A stretch of DNA of 40,712 nucleotides from positions 1 to 40,712 of the forward strand of contig NZ_JANYUY010000063.1 in assembly GCF_025060755.1 (NCBI RefSeq), written 5' to 3'. Below are positions 18,592-28,915 of this stretch, piece by piece. A program made the translations under genes and the position numbers. The notes under the pieces are model-generated. The model made no database searches. It saw only the letters and a program-made list of their open reading frames with translations, and was not told where the DNA came from. Position 1 is the first letter of the stretch; every line of letters begins with the position of its first letter. Origin of the DNA: Paenibacillus doosanensis. GTDB lineage: Bacteria; Bacillota; Bacilli; Paenibacillales; NBRC-103111.

Positions 18592-19734
18592 TTGAATGTA
18601 TATTTGGATGCTCAACCTCTGCTGGGTCCCCGATCCGGTATCGCAAGATACGTGGAGTGTTTGAGCAAGCAGTTAGCCACTCAAGATTTAGATGTACACT
18701 TAGCTTTTAACCGAATCGTAAAAGCTATACATGAAAATCACGTTTTAGATTTAAAACGTGATTTTCATCTTCATTTAAGAAATAACGTTTATCCTTATAA
18801 AGTAATACGAAGATTACTTAGGCCAAATTTCCTTTACCATATGCCTTATGATATGCTGTCAAAAGCAAAAGCCGACATATTTCATGGTACTAACTTCACT
18901 TATACGCCTACTTGGAGAGGCAAAAGTATCATTACTATCCATGATTTAGCGTACATGAGATACCCTGATGCGACAAGCGAACGTATTTTGAAGCATCACA
19001 GTAATTGGGTTCCTTACAGCGCACAACAATGCGATCACATTATTGCCGATTCTTTGCAGACGAAACAGGATATTATCGAACTGCTTCATATTCCCGAAGA
19101 TAAAATTGATGTCGTTTATTTAGCTGCAGACGAGCACTTCAGATTTATTCTCGACAGTCTTCCTGTTTTAACAAAATATAAACTTCCTGAAAAATTTATT
19201 TTGTTCGTAGGAACATTAGAGCCTCGTAAAAACTTACTTGGGCTTCTAAAGTCATACCTTTTGTTGAAACAAAATTGGGAAACATCCGTTAAATTAGTTA
19301 TAGTAGGTGCAAAAGGGTGGAAATATGGTCCTATTTTTGAATGGGTTCAAAAGCATCAATTAGAAGAAGAAATCATATTTACAGGATTTATTGACGATGA
19401 TGACCTTCCGGCTATTTACAGTGCTGCTTCCGCTTTTGTAATGCCATCGATCTATGAGGGCTTTGGCCTGCCCCTTCTTGAAGCTATGCAGTGCGGTACA
19501 CCCGTGATTGGCTCCAACATCTCATCTATACCTGAAATTATCGGAGACGGCGGTGTCCTAATTCCACCGGATGACGATCTTGCCTGGGCGGAATCCATGC
19601 ACACAATGATTTCCAACACACAAATTCGGAGTCAATATTCCCAATTAGCTCTGCAGCGCGCTTCTAACTTTACTTGGGAAAAAACTGCCGCTGAAACAAA
19701 AAAAATTTACTTGAAAGTATTAAATGACCAGTGA
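18592..19734 (+). CDS. GT4-family glycosyltransferase
   Basis: A 380-residue cytoplasmic enzyme with GPRSGIARYVE at the N-terminus and, in the donor half, FVGTLEPRKNLLGLLKSY, VMPSIYEGFGLPLLEAMQCG (the E-x7-E type donor site) and SSIPEIIGDGG. It starts two bases after the phosphotransferase stop, at a TTG; AAGGAGAAGGAG lies upstream but rather far from it. Probably extends the first lipid-linked sugar. An exact 17-bp palindrome lies inside the coding sequence at 18731-18768, see the separate entry. Confidence 0.9.
   Translation: MNVYLDAQPLLGPRSGIARYVECLSKQLATQDLDVHLAFNRIVKAIHENHVLDLKRDFHLHLRNNVYPYKVIRRLLRPNFLYHMPYDMLSKAKADIFHGTNFTYTPTWRGKSIITIHDLAYMRYPDATSERILKHHSNWVPYSAQQCDHIIADSLQTKQDIIELLHIPEDKIDVVYLAADEHFRFILDSLPVLTKYKLPEKFILFVGTLEPRKNLLGLLKSYLLLKQNWETSVKLVIVGAKGWKYGPIFEWVQKHQLEEEIIFTGFIDDDDLPAIYSAASAFVMPSIYEGFGLPLLEAMQCGTPVIGSNISSIPEIIGDGGVLIPPDDDLAWAESMHTMISNTQIRSQYSQLALQRASNFTWEKTAAETKKIYLKVLNDQ
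18731..18768. repeat. Perfect 17-bp palindrome with 4-base loop inside the GT4 gene
   Basis: The arm at 18731-18747 (ATGAAAATCACGTTTTA) is the exact reverse complement of 18752-18768, with loop GATT. It encodes HENHVLDLKRDFH and so is compatible with the reading frame. No T-run follows on the plus strand. An uninterrupted stem of this length is not required by the protein code. Confidence 0.85.
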
Positions 19735-19767
19735 CCTTCTTTTGAAATTAAGGAAAGAGGTATCCTT

Positions 19768-20871
19768 ATGAAAATCGCACTTGTTCATGATTATCTGAAC
19801 CAATATGGGGGAGCGGAGCGCGTTCTGGAATGTTTCATGGACATGTTCCCCGATGCTCCCGTCTACACGATTATTTCCGATTTAGACCGCATGCCTCGCA
19901 GATTCAAGCAGGCCAATATTATAAATTCATTTGTACAGAATGTCCCTTTTTCCAAAAAACATTATAAAAAAATGTTAAGCCTTCTTCCTCACGCGGTGGA
20001 AAGCTTCGATTTGCGCAGCTATGATGTGATTTTAAGCAGCTCAAGCGCGTTTGCAAAAGGAATTATAACAAACCCTTCGCAGATTCATATTTGTTACTGC
20101 CATACTCCCATGAGATATGTATGGGACTTGTATCATCAATATTTAGCCGAGATCCATAATCCAATTTATAAAAACGTACTCCCTTTTATTTTGCACAAAA
20201 TACGCAACTGGGACTATGTAAATTCGCAGCGAGTGGATTATTATATCGCGAATTCCGAAAATGTTTCCCGGAGAATTAGAAAATATTATAATCTTCCAAG
20301 TGAGGTCATTCACCCTCCGGTTGCCTTTGATCGTTTTGGCGCGCCGACGGAAAGCGGAGATTATTTTTTAATCGTTTCAAGGTTGATTCCTTATAAAAGG
20401 ATTGATCTCGTTATAGAGGCCTTTAATCGGCTCCAACTGCCGCTTGTTATCATCGGCGACGGGTACGATCGCAGCAGGCTGCAAAAGCTTGCCGGGCCGA
20501 CGGTTCAGCTCCTGGGCTATCAATCCGATGAAGTCATCTCGCAATATTATGCCGGCTGCAAAGCTTTCATTTTAGCTGGAGAGGAGGACTTTGGCATCAC
20601 GCCTCTCGAAGCACAAGCCAATGGGAAACCTGTCATAGCCTATGGTAAAGGCGGTGCGCTTGAAACTGTAGCCGAAGGGACAAGCGGCGTGTTTTTCCGC
20701 GAGCCTTCTGCAGATAGCTTAATTCAGTCGCTGAAGCACTTCAACACCTTGAGCTTTGATTCGCAAATTATTCGGCAGCATGCAGATCAGTTTAACGAGA
20801 CAAGGTTTAAAAACCAAATTTCATCATTTATCGACAATGCAATTAAACAGAAGGAGCAGCCTCATGTATAA
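19768..20871 (+). CDS. GT4 glycosyltransferase, WbaZ-like (mannosyl/rhamnosyltransferase type)
   Basis: The 367-residue protein starts MKIALVHDYLNQYGGAERVL and contains HICYCHTPMRYVWDLYHQYL, which together mark the WbaZ-like subfamily. The donor half has LIVSRLIPYKRIDLVIEAF and AGEEDFGITPLEAQANGKPV. Members often transfer D-mannose or rhamnose from GDP sugars, which suits the GDP-D-rhamnose pathway encoded on the other strand. GAGGTATCCTT precedes the ATG. The stop lies past the start of the next gene (8-base overlap), suggesting translational coupling. Confidence 0.9.
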   Translation: MKIALVHDYLNQYGGAERVLECFMDMFPDAPVYTIISDLDRMPRRFKQANIINSFVQNVPFSKKHYKKMLSLLPHAVESFDLRSYDVILSSSSAFAKGIITNPSQIHICYCHTPMRYVWDLYHQYLAEIHNPIYKNVLPFILHKIRNWDYVNSQRVDYYIANSENVSRRIRKYYNLPSEVIHPPVAFDRFGAPTESGDYFLIVSRLIPYKRIDLVIEAFNRLQLPLVIIGDGYDRSRLQKLAGPTVQLLGYQSDEVISQYYAGCKAFILAGEEDFGITPLEAQANGKPVIAYGKGGALETVAEGTSGVFFREPSADSLIQSLKHFNTLSFDSQIIRQHADQFNETRFKNQISSFIDNAIKQKEQPHV

Positions 20872-23320
20872 GAAAAATAAGCAAATAGTGAGTGAAGAGA
20901 AAACATCCATTTTATTTTGGATATTGACGGCCTTTGTCGTTCTTTTTATGTTCTGGGCCCCGTTTCAAAAAGGTTTATTTAACGGAAATACTTTTGACTT
21001 TGAACGTCCGATTTACAGTTCGTTGGTATGGGGCTTCATCATCATGTTTCTTGCCTCTTTGTACTTGCTTTTTAACTGGAAACTGCAGGACCACCGCGAC
21101 TGGCTTAGCTTATTCGTTTGGCTTTTACCCTTTACGTATTTATTAGCGAGAATTCACGAAGCTTCCCGTTATTATTCCACGAATATGCTGTATATACAGA
21201 TGCTTTATTCGATCTTTTTCATTCTCGGACTGTATCTATGCAGGAGCTCTCTTGGAAACCGAATCATTACATACTGCATTATGGTTTCAGGTTATGTAGT
21301 TGTTTGGTTCGGGATGATAAATTGGCTTGGTTATAAATCGCTTTCCGCTTCATTGGTGCAATGGTTCGCCATTATACAGAACAATGAATATAAAGATGCC
21401 GTTATGATGGCGGATAATCAGCTGCGTCTAACTTCCATTTTCCAGTACGCAAACTCTTATGCCGCTTATCTGATCGCCCTGCTGCTTGCCGCGGCCTATC
21501 TGATTGTAAAAACACGTAAGCCTGCATCGATACTAATACACGCTTTCATGCTGGTTCCTATGCTAGTTTCGCTGCTGCTCACGCTTTCGAGGGGCGGACT
21601 TGTCATATTGCCCGTTGTTCTTTTATTGGTACTGCCGTTTATGAAAATTACAAAGCAAATATTTGTTTTCATTCATTTTGGCATTGCCGGATTAATCTCG
21701 ATGCTTATTTTAAACAAAATTACTTTGGTCGGAGAGCAGTTTTATCTTCACCAGGATCTGTCCACAGCATCGACGGGACTTTGGATCTTACTCGGTTCCT
21801 CCGTCGGCTGTGCAGTAATCATCTGGCTGCTTCAGCGATTTGTTTATCCCATTTTGGAAAATTATTTTGAAGCTAAAATTAAAAACCGGTTCGCCAATAT
21901 TTTGCTGCCTGCCGCTGCATTAATTGTCGGTTGTCTAGGTATATTTATTGTCTTTGGCAATACGGGCGCTTTGAATCTATTTCCCGACTATATTAAGCAG
22001 CGTATCGAAAATATCAACTTTGAACAACACAGTGTACTGGAGAGAGGCACTTTTTATAAAGACTCCATCAAGCTGCTCAACGATTATCCTCTGACAGGTG
22101 CCGGAGGCGGCGCTTGGGCAGCCCTATATGAGAAATATCAAAACAACCCTTATGTAAGCAGACAAGCACATAATTTCTTTATTCAATATCTAGTAGAAAC
22201 GGGCATAATCGGAATCCTGATTCTTCTTGCTTTCTTAATCTATATTTTTTACTTGTATATACATCGTCAATTGAAAGCTCCGCAAAGCAACGAGAACCAC
22301 CATGTATTTTTTATTTTTACAATAGCGTTGCTTGTTCACAGTATCATTGACTTCGATTTGAGCTTTGTATTTCTTGGAGTTCTTGTCTTCTTATGCTTGG
22401 GAGCCATGATCTCCCATATTGATACGAGCGCAACGGCCAAGTTCATCAAACCAAACGCTTTGCCTTATATTAACAAGGGCGTACCGGCGGTTTTACTGGT
22501 ATTATCAATAGTAATGTTCTTTATTTCGACTCAAAACCTTAATGCAAATAGCTTGTTCAGCTCAGCGGTTGCTAATGCTTCGGGCAACAAGCCCATTAAC
22601 GAAGTATTCAATACCGTGGATAAAGCTTTAAAAATACATCCTAATCAGCCCGATTACTCCATCTATAAAATTAATATTTTAATGCAAGGCTATCAACAAA
22701 CGAAAGACGAACAGTACTACACTTTGTTAATGGACCAAATTAACCAGTTGAAACAAACGGAGCCTCATAACCGCTATCTCATCGATCAAGAGCTTCAGGC
22801 CTATCTTTTAAAGGATCAATTAACGCAAGCGCACGATTTAGCGAGATCCCAAATTAGCAATTTTCCTTGGGATATTACTTTGTATGAAAAAGTCATTTCC
22901 TATGATTTAGGTCTTAGCGAACAGGCTAGAGCTCAGCACAACGAAGCATTGATGACCCAATATTGGAACGATGCCTTCGACATTCACAACATGGTTCTTG
23001 CCAAAATGAAAGATCTTGAAAGCTTGCCGAAAGCCCAGGTACAAGGACGAGAGTTTGATGTCACCAAAACGATGGCGTTCAATTTGGGACAAATCGAATA
23101 TATTCGCGGTCAATACGCTTCCGCCACTGAATATTTGAAGATGTATGTAAACGATCAGTTCAATGATGAAATGGAGCAGGACATTGCAAGATGGTATCTC
23201 GCCTCGCTTCAAAAACAAAATAAAAACGATCAAGCGCTGTACGATAAGTTAATTGCCAAACATCCTGATGAAAAGGATGAAATTAACAAGCTGGCAAACG
23301 CAACTTTTTCCGTTAAATAA
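20864..23320 (+). CDS. O-antigen ligase/polymerase-like membrane protein with C-terminal TPR-like domain, candidate glycan:protein transferase
   Basis: About 818 residues from ATG 20864, which has AGAAGGAG 8 bases upstream. Around a dozen membrane helices fill the first 590 residues. A Wzy/WaaL-type outer loop reads ERGTFYKDSIKLLNDYPLTG and is followed by GAGGGAWAALYEKY and RQAHNFFIQYLVETG. The last 220 residues are soluble, helical and TPR-like (KALKIHPNQPDYSIYKINIL, GQYASATEYLKMYVND). WsaB of Geobacillus and WsfB of Paenibacillus alvei are ligase-like proteins that attach S-layer glycans to protein. With no Wzx flippase here but a Wzm/Wzt exporter, transfer to protein is more likely than polymerisation. 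The next gene encodes a possible acceptor. Confidence 0.85.
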   Translation: MYKKNKQIVSEEKTSILFWILTAFVVLFMFWAPFQKGLFNGNTFDFERPIYSSLVWGFIIMFLASLYLLFNWKLQDHRDWLSLFVWLLPFTYLLARIHEASRYYSTNMLYIQMLYSIFFILGLYLCRSSLGNRIITYCIMVSGYVVVWFGMINWLGYKSLSASLVQWFAIIQNNEYKDAVMMADNQLRLTSIFQYANSYAAYLIALLLAAAYLIVKTRKPASILIHAFMLVPMLVSLLLTLSRGGLVILPVVLLLVLPFMKITKQIFVFIHFGIAGLISMLILNKITLVGEQFYLHQDLSTASTGLWILLGSSVGCAVIIWLLQRFVYPILENYFEAKIKNRFANILLPAAALIVGCLGIFIVFGNTGALNLFPDYIKQRIENINFEQHSVLERGTFYKDSIKLLNDYPLTGAGGGAWAALYEKYQNNPYVSRQAHNFFIQYLVETGIIGILILLAFLIYIFYLYIHRQLKAPQSNENHHVFFIFTIALLVHSIIDFDLSFVFLGVLVFLCLGAMISHIDTSATAKFIKPNALPYINKGVPAVLLVLSIVMFFISTQNLNANSLFSSAVANASGNKPINEVFNTVDKALKIHPNQPDYSIYKINILMQGYQQTKDEQYYTLLMDQINQLKQTEPHNRYLIDQELQAYLLKDQLTQAHDLARSQISNFPWDITLYEKVISYDLGLSEQARAQHNEALMTQYWNDAFDIHNMVLAKMKDLESLPKAQVQGREFDVTKTMAFNLGQIEYIRGQYASATEYLKMYVNDQFNDEMEQDIARWYLASLQKQNKNDQALYDKLIAKHPDEKDEINKLANATFSVK

Positions 23321-23445
23321 CGTTCTATTATTTGGGAAACATTTTTTTCTTCAAGATGCTACCAAAATTAGCGAACAGATGTTAGAATAGGCTCTATGTG
23401 TTTGAATAACAAAGGCTGTGCCTTATGTTATAGAAGCCCCCATGG

Positions 23446-23531
23446 AAAGGAGGTGAAAAGAGATAATGGCGAATAGAAATAACCTAAATGGATCAAACAG
23501 AGAAAGAAATAGGAGGAGAAACCTGGTGTTG
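23446..23531 (+). promoter_or_regulatory. Two strong in-frame ribosome-binding sites at the SLH gene start
   Basis: AAAGGAGGTGA (about 23446-23456) serves ATG 23466. A second strong site, AGGAGGAG (23511-23518), lies 7 bases before GTG 23526 and 10 before TTG 23529, both in the same frame. The later start gives a conventional signal peptide; the first adds 20 polar residues rich in Asn and Arg. Confidence 0.65.
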
Positions 23532-25151
23532 AATCGCAATTTTGTTAAGAAGACTTCTGCAATGCTATCTTTAATGCTTGTTATCGCTATGATGGTTCCT
23601 GTACTGGCTTTCGCCGCAACCGGTTTTTCTAATTTGACTTATAAATACGGTTCGGTTTCCGGCAGCGTTTATTCCGATGTTTATCTGGACGCAAGTAAAA
23701 ATGATGCCGTATATGTGAATGTGTATAGCCCTGGCACTAATGGTCAATTTTTGGGAACTGCACAAGCTGTTTACAATAATGTATATGACCCTGCCAAGGG
23801 ATGGTTCTACACAATCGGAAGCTTGGATGTAGGTAATACTTACACTTCCTTGACAGTAAATACGACGGTTTACAAAGACGGCGTTGTGTCCGTTAACGAT
23901 TCCGTGTACTCTACTGTTAGCAACACCACACCGACCAACAATAACCGTGGTGGTGGCGGCGGTGGCGGTGGCGGCGGAATTTCCACTGGTAACGGAACGA
24001 TCTCCGTTAGCAGCGACGGTTCCGTAGACGCATCTACACTGTCCAGTGCTTTGTCTAACAATGACACTGTTACGTTGAATCTCTCCGGAGATATTGCTCT
24101 TCTTCCTGCTTCTGCTTTGGTAGACGCAGTAAAAGCCGGCAAAACGATCGTGCTTGTTAACAGCAATGGTACTTTGACTCTTCCGCTTTCCGTATTGAAA
24201 CTGGATGATCTTGCAACAACTCTCGGAATTAAAGTAGAGGACATGAAGATCAAAGTATTCATCGCGAAAGTAACCGGCGCAACAGCCGATGATCTTAAAG
24301 CAGCTGCAACAGCATTGGGCGCTACTCAAGTGGCTAACGCTGTAGACTTCGACGTCGTAGCAGTAGATAACGGCAGCAAAACAGCAGCAGTTGACTTCGG
24401 TAACACTTATGTATCTCGTTCCATCAACGTTTCGAAAGCTGTTGATTCCAGTAAGGCAACGGGTGTTCTGTTCAATGACACTACGAAAAAGCTGAGCTTC
24501 GTTCCATCCACCTTCTCCACTGAGGATGATCAAACGATCGCAACGCTGAAACGTAACGGAAGCAGCATCTATACGGTTGTTGAAAACAGCAAAAGCTTTG
24601 CTGACGTAGCTTCCCACTGGTCCAAAACAGACGTTGAGCTTCTGGCTAACAAATTGGTTGTCGACGGTGTAACTGACACTCAATTCCAACCAGACCGCAA
24701 CATCACCCGCGCTGAGTTTGCAGCTTTGGTTGTTCGTGCTCTTGGCTTGACTCCACAAACTGGAGCTGGCAAGTTCAAAGACGTAAGCTCCGATGCTTGG
24801 TATGCAAGCACTGTAGCAACAGCATCTTACGCTGGTATCATCGATGGTTATGAAGACAACACATTCCGTCCTGACGCGCAAATCACTCGTGAAGAATTGG
24901 CGGCTATGGTTGTTCGTGCCATGAACTATGTTGATATCGCGACGAATGTATCTGATCCTCAAAGCGTTTTGAGCAAGTACAAAGACGCTGATCAAATTGT
25001 ATGGGCTCAAAAAGAAATCGCTGCTGCGATCAACGCTGGTTTGATTAACGGTATGACTGATGATACTATCGGTTCCGCAAGCCAAGCTACTCGCGCACAA
25101 TCGGCTACTATGCTGAAACGTTTCTTGAGCACAGCTCGCTTCATCAACTAA
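23466..25151 (+). CDS. SLH-domain surface (S-layer-like) protein
   Basis: The 561-residue exported protein has a signal peptide ending in LAFAA near residue 51 and an N-terminal domain rich in Tyr, Asn and Val. A linker of ten glycines follows at about 161-170, then a Ser/Thr/Asn-rich middle region and three C-terminal SLH domains (about 375-556) with ITRAEF, ITREEL and the weaker ATRAQS. SLH domains bind pyruvylated secondary cell-wall polymer. The protein is short for a main S-layer protein, so it may be a minor one. It follows the ligase-like gene by 145 bases and is the obvious candidate acceptor of the glycan. The many Ser, Thr and Tyr residues allow O-glycosylation but prove nothing. 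Confidence 0.9.
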   Translation: MANRNNLNGSNRERNRRRNLVLNRNFVKKTSAMLSLMLVIAMMVPVLAFAATGFSNLTYKYGSVSGSVYSDVYLDASKNDAVYVNVYSPGTNGQFLGTAQAVYNNVYDPAKGWFYTIGSLDVGNTYTSLTVNTTVYKDGVVSVNDSVYSTVSNTTPTNNNRGGGGGGGGGGISTGNGTISVSSDGSVDASTLSSALSNNDTVTLNLSGDIALLPASALVDAVKAGKTIVLVNSNGTLTLPLSVLKLDDLATTLGIKVEDMKIKVFIAKVTGATADDLKAAATALGATQVANAVDFDVVAVDNGSKTAAVDFGNTYVSRSINVSKAVDSSKATGVLFNDTTKKLSFVPSTFSTEDDQTIATLKRNGSSIYTVVENSKSFADVASHWSKTDVELLANKLVVDGVTDTQFQPDRNITRAEFAALVVRALGLTPQTGAGKFKDVSSDAWYASTVATASYAGIIDGYEDNTFRPDAQITREELAAMVVRAMNYVDIATNVSDPQSVLSKYKDADQIVWAQKEIAAAINAGLINGMTDDTIGSASQATRAQSATMLKRFLSTARFIN

Positions 25152-25157
25152 TTACGG

Positions 25158-25192
25158 AAAAGACCTGATACTTCGGTATCGGGTCTTTTTTT
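25158..25192 (+). terminator. Rho-independent terminator after the SLH gene
   Basis: A stem pairing AAAGACCTGATAC with GTATCGGGTCTTT around a TTCG tetraloop is followed by a T-run. It starts 7 bases after the stop codon and ends the plus-strand glycan arm. Confidence 0.93.
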
Positions 25193-25645
25193 GTTCTCCT
25201 TTCCGGACAAACAGTGGCCGGAGGACGTTTTCGCGTAACAGCCGTCTTTTTCATCAGACTATTATCTGACGAACGCGTTTTAAAGGTGCTAAACGCCTGT
25301 ATAAGCCTCTATTTGTAAAATACATACAACGACAAGGATATCTGTTAATGAAGCTACAGACAAGCTCTTGCGCTTGTCACAGCGCGATCGCTGCACGGGG
25401 CGTCACAGTATCGACTGCTGCTTGATTCCCAAGCCTTCATCCATGAGCTTGTGAAATGCTCTAGCTCTGCTCCATCCATTCTCATCATGTAAGCTTCAAG
25501 CGGAAGCAGTCTGTAGAAGCGCGGTCGCGGCCGCCTTTGTCCCCTCGATTCGACCAACCTTCACGGGCCAGCAGTTCAATAAATCGGGGAAAGGCAGCGG
25601 TCGGAAGGCATTTTTGCTTGTGCAGTCAGCGTTTTTCCCGAATAA
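25193..25645. other. Intergenic stretch without a convincing gene
   Basis: Between the SLH terminator and the groEL terminator I see no frame with a family-like sequence or good ribosome-binding site. The only structure is a short hairpin, GACAAGC (25359-25365) with GCTTGTC (25372-25378). The composition changes here from the glycan locus to the GC-richer chromosome. Confidence 0.5.
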
Positions 25646-25696
25646 CAAAAAAGGCTTCTCACAAGTTCGAAATCGAACCTATGAGAAACCTTTTTG
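25646..25696. terminator. Bidirectional terminator hairpin downstream of groEL
   Basis: AAAAAAGGCTTCTCA pairs with TGAGAAACCTTTTT apart from one mismatch, and an inner GTTCG/CGAAC stem lies within. Runs of A before and T after make it work in both directions, ending the groESL transcript and any read-through from the left. Confidence 0.85.
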
Positions 25697-25698
25697 AT

Positions 25699-25812
25699 TT
25701 ATTCATAACGATGGTTCTTCCGCAGAAGAACCACGGATGCTACGGGCTGTTCTGCCCGTATTTCCGCCTTGATCGCGTTTGGCTCAACTGGTAATCCAAT
25801 CGGCCGCTTCAT
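25699..25812 (-). CDS. Possible small protein after groEL
   Basis: A 37-codon frame (MKRPIGLPVEPNAIKAEIRA, continuing to HRYE) starts at ATG 25812 with GAGGAGG 11 bases upstream and stops just before the groESL terminator. I recognise no family. It overlaps two perfect hairpins (25712-25733, 25741-25760), so the region may instead be a structured RNA. The good ribosome-binding site is the main argument for translation. Confidence 0.3.
   Translation of the reverse strand: MKRPIGLPVEPNAIKAEIRAEQPVASVVLLRKNHRYE
25712..25760. repeat. Two tandem perfect hairpins in the groEL 3' region
   Basis: TGGTTCTTC/GAAGAACCA (25712-25720 with 25725-25733, loop CGCA) and TACGGGC/GCCCGTA (25741-25747 with 25754-25760, six-base loop). 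With the terminator at 25646-25696 they give three stem-loops in a row. Confidence 0.7.
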
Positions 25813-25852
25813 CGCGGTCGTTCCTCCTCGAATGGCTTCGATGAGGTTTTGA

Positions 25853-27511
<1,659 letters not shown>

Positions 27512-27607
27512 TTATTTTAAGTCGTACCATTATTTGCATCATAAGTAGAAGCTGTTTCGCTCATAAAGCTGCAGCTGTTAGGCTAACTTAAGTAAGAACG
27601 CTCTAAA

Positions 27608-27889
27608 TTAGGCAAGAACGGCAAGAATGTCGCTTTCCCGCATAATCAGAAGCTCGCGGCCATCGTACTTCACTTCAGTGCCAGCGTATTTGGAGAAAAT
27701 AATGCGGTCGCCTTCTTTCACTTCAAGCGGAATACGCTCTCCGTCTTTCAGAGTGCCGCTGCCAACTGCTACGATTTTGCCTTCTTGCGGCTTCTCTTTG
27801 GCAGTGTCCGGCAACACGATACCGCTTGCTGTGGTTTCCTCCTTAGCAATGGCTTCAATGACTACGCGATCACCCAACGGTTTGATCAT
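27608..27889 (-). CDS. groES: Co-chaperonin GroES (10 kDa)
   Basis: The 93-residue protein is typical in length and motifs: [14 protein letters not shown] at the start, the mobile loop [15 protein letters not shown], and [17 protein letters not shown]. It caps the GroEL ring. AAAGGAGG lies about 11 bases before the ATG. It is first in the groESL operon. Confidence 0.99.
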   Translation of the reverse strand: MIKPLGDRVVIEAIAKEETTASGIVLPDTAKEKPQEGKIVAVGSGTLKDGERIPLEVKEGDRIIFSKYAGTEVKYDGRELLIMRESDILAVLA

Positions 27890-27931
27890 GAGAAAATAGC
27901 CTCCTTTAGATTATGGTTGTTCATTTTTCCG

Positions 27932-27958
27932 TTAGCACTCGAATTGACTAAGTGCTAA
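27932..27958. promoter_or_regulatory. CIRCE operator (HrcA binding site) of groESL
   Basis: TTAGCACTC, nine bases, AAGTGCTAA. The consensus is TTAGCACTC-N9-GAGTGCTAA, so one arm has a single substitution. It lies just downstream of the predicted transcription start, where HrcA repression acts in other Bacillales. Confidence 0.95.
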
Positions 27959-27969
27959 CAACACTTATT

Positions 27970-27998
27970 ATGATAATCAGTTTGCGTGAATTTTGCAA
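27970..27998 (-). promoter_or_regulatory. Sigma-A promoter of groESL
   Basis: On the minus strand TTGCAA (27998-27993) and TATCAT (27975-27970) are separated by exactly 17 bases. The start point would fall next to the CIRCE element, as expected for HrcA control. Confidence 0.65.
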
Positions 27999-28072
27999 GT
28001 GGTTTTACCGATTTTTCACACCCCATTCATTGTATCCAGACGAAAATAATTTATACGAGCCGTCAACGGAAG

Positions 28073-28114
28073 AAAAAAGCCTGCCCCAAGCCGTGCCGAA
28101 ACGGTGGAGCAGAC
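28073..28114 (-). terminator. Terminator directly after tatC
   Basis: On the minus strand AGTCTGCTCC pairs with GGGGCAGGCT and is followed by six T residues. The stem begins within a few bases of the tatC stop, closing the cyclo-ligase/molybdenum-cofactor/Tat gene group. Confidence 0.8.
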
Positions 28115-28115
28115 T

Positions 28116-28874
28116 TTATTTGGCGCCGTATTCCTCTTCCCACGCCCGGTCTTTGAGCAGCTGCTTGCGGTAGACGAGCCCCGACAAAAACACGCTGAAC
28201 TCGTACAGTATGATCATCGGAACCGACACGACGATAGCAGAAACCGCATCGGGAGGCGTGATCATCGCGGCGATAATAACGAGAATCAAATACGCGTAGC
28301 GGCGAATCTTGTGCAGTCTCTTCGGGTTCAGGATGCGAAGCTGCGTTAAAAACATAATGACGATCGGCAGCTCGAACAGCAAAGAAATCGGAATGAGAAT
28401 ATTGAACATAAACGAAAAATATTGCGCTATGCCGTACGTTTCTTGAAGCTCCAGCTTTTCGGTAATCCCCGAAGTAAACAGAAAAGCCATCTTGAAGACG
28501 ACAAAGTAAGCGAAGGCCAGGCCTATTAGGAACAGTAAAAATGCAAAGGGCACGAATTTAAGCGAAGCTTTTTGCTCCTCTTCTCGAAGCCCAGGCTTCA
28601 AAAACGCCCATATATGATACAATGCGACAGGAATCGTAATAATCAGTCCGGTGATCAAGGCGAAGCTCATATACATACGAATCGCATCCCATGGCGAGAA
28701 CACGTTCCAGGTAATGCCGTTAGCCGGAGGAACGCTTTTTAAATATGTAATGAGCGGTTGTGCCACGATGATGCCGATGACCATTCCAAGAATAAGAACG
28801 ACCAGCACCCATATAATGCGCTTGCGCAGCTCGCCGAGGTGCTCGACCAGTGACATCCCTTCATCGAGATCCAT
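28116..28874 (-). CDS. tatC: Sec-independent (twin-arginine) protein translocase TatC
   Basis: The 252-residue protein begins MSLVEHLGELRKRI after a short leader. It has six membrane helices and the conserved FxxFxxxFGLxFELP-like region (QYFSFMFNILIPISLLFELP), then RRYAYLILVIIAAMITPPDA. TatC binds the twin-arginine signal and recruits TatA. AAAGGTGA sits 6 bases before the ATG. The tatA-tatC pair just ahead of groES recalls tatAY-tatCY of B. subtilis. Confidence 0.97.
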   Translation of the reverse strand: MDLDEGMSLVEHLGELRKRIIWVLVVLILGMVIGIIVAQPLITYLKSVPPANGITWNVFSPWDAIRMYMSFALITGLIITIPVALYHIWAFLKPGLREEEQKASLKFVPFAFLLFLIGLAFAYFVVFKMAFLFTSGITEKLELQETYGIAQYFSFMFNILIPISLLFELPIVIMFLTQLRILNPKRLHKIRRYAYLILVIIAAMITPPDAVSAIVVSVPMIILYEFSVFLSGLVYRKQLLKDRAWEEEYGAK

Positions 28875-28915
28875 ATCTATTCACCTTTCCTGGTTGTAAA
28901 ATGGAATGACGGCCG

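Noticed and set aside
20864-23320. Reading the ligase-like protein as a Wzy polymerase of a Wzx/Wzy pathway
   Set aside because: There is no Wzx flippase or Wzz-type length regulator in the window, while a complete Wzm/Wzt exporter is present. Polymerase activity remains possible but is the weaker reading.
23571-25100. A 509-codon open frame opposite the SLH gene
   Set aside because: It results from repetitive codon use in the SLH gene. The peptide is rich in Cys and Ser without family features.
25354-25557. A 67-codon minus-strand frame between the SLH and groEL genes
   Set aside because: No ribosome-binding site and a composition dominated by Arg and Ser. It lies upstream of nothing it could belong to.
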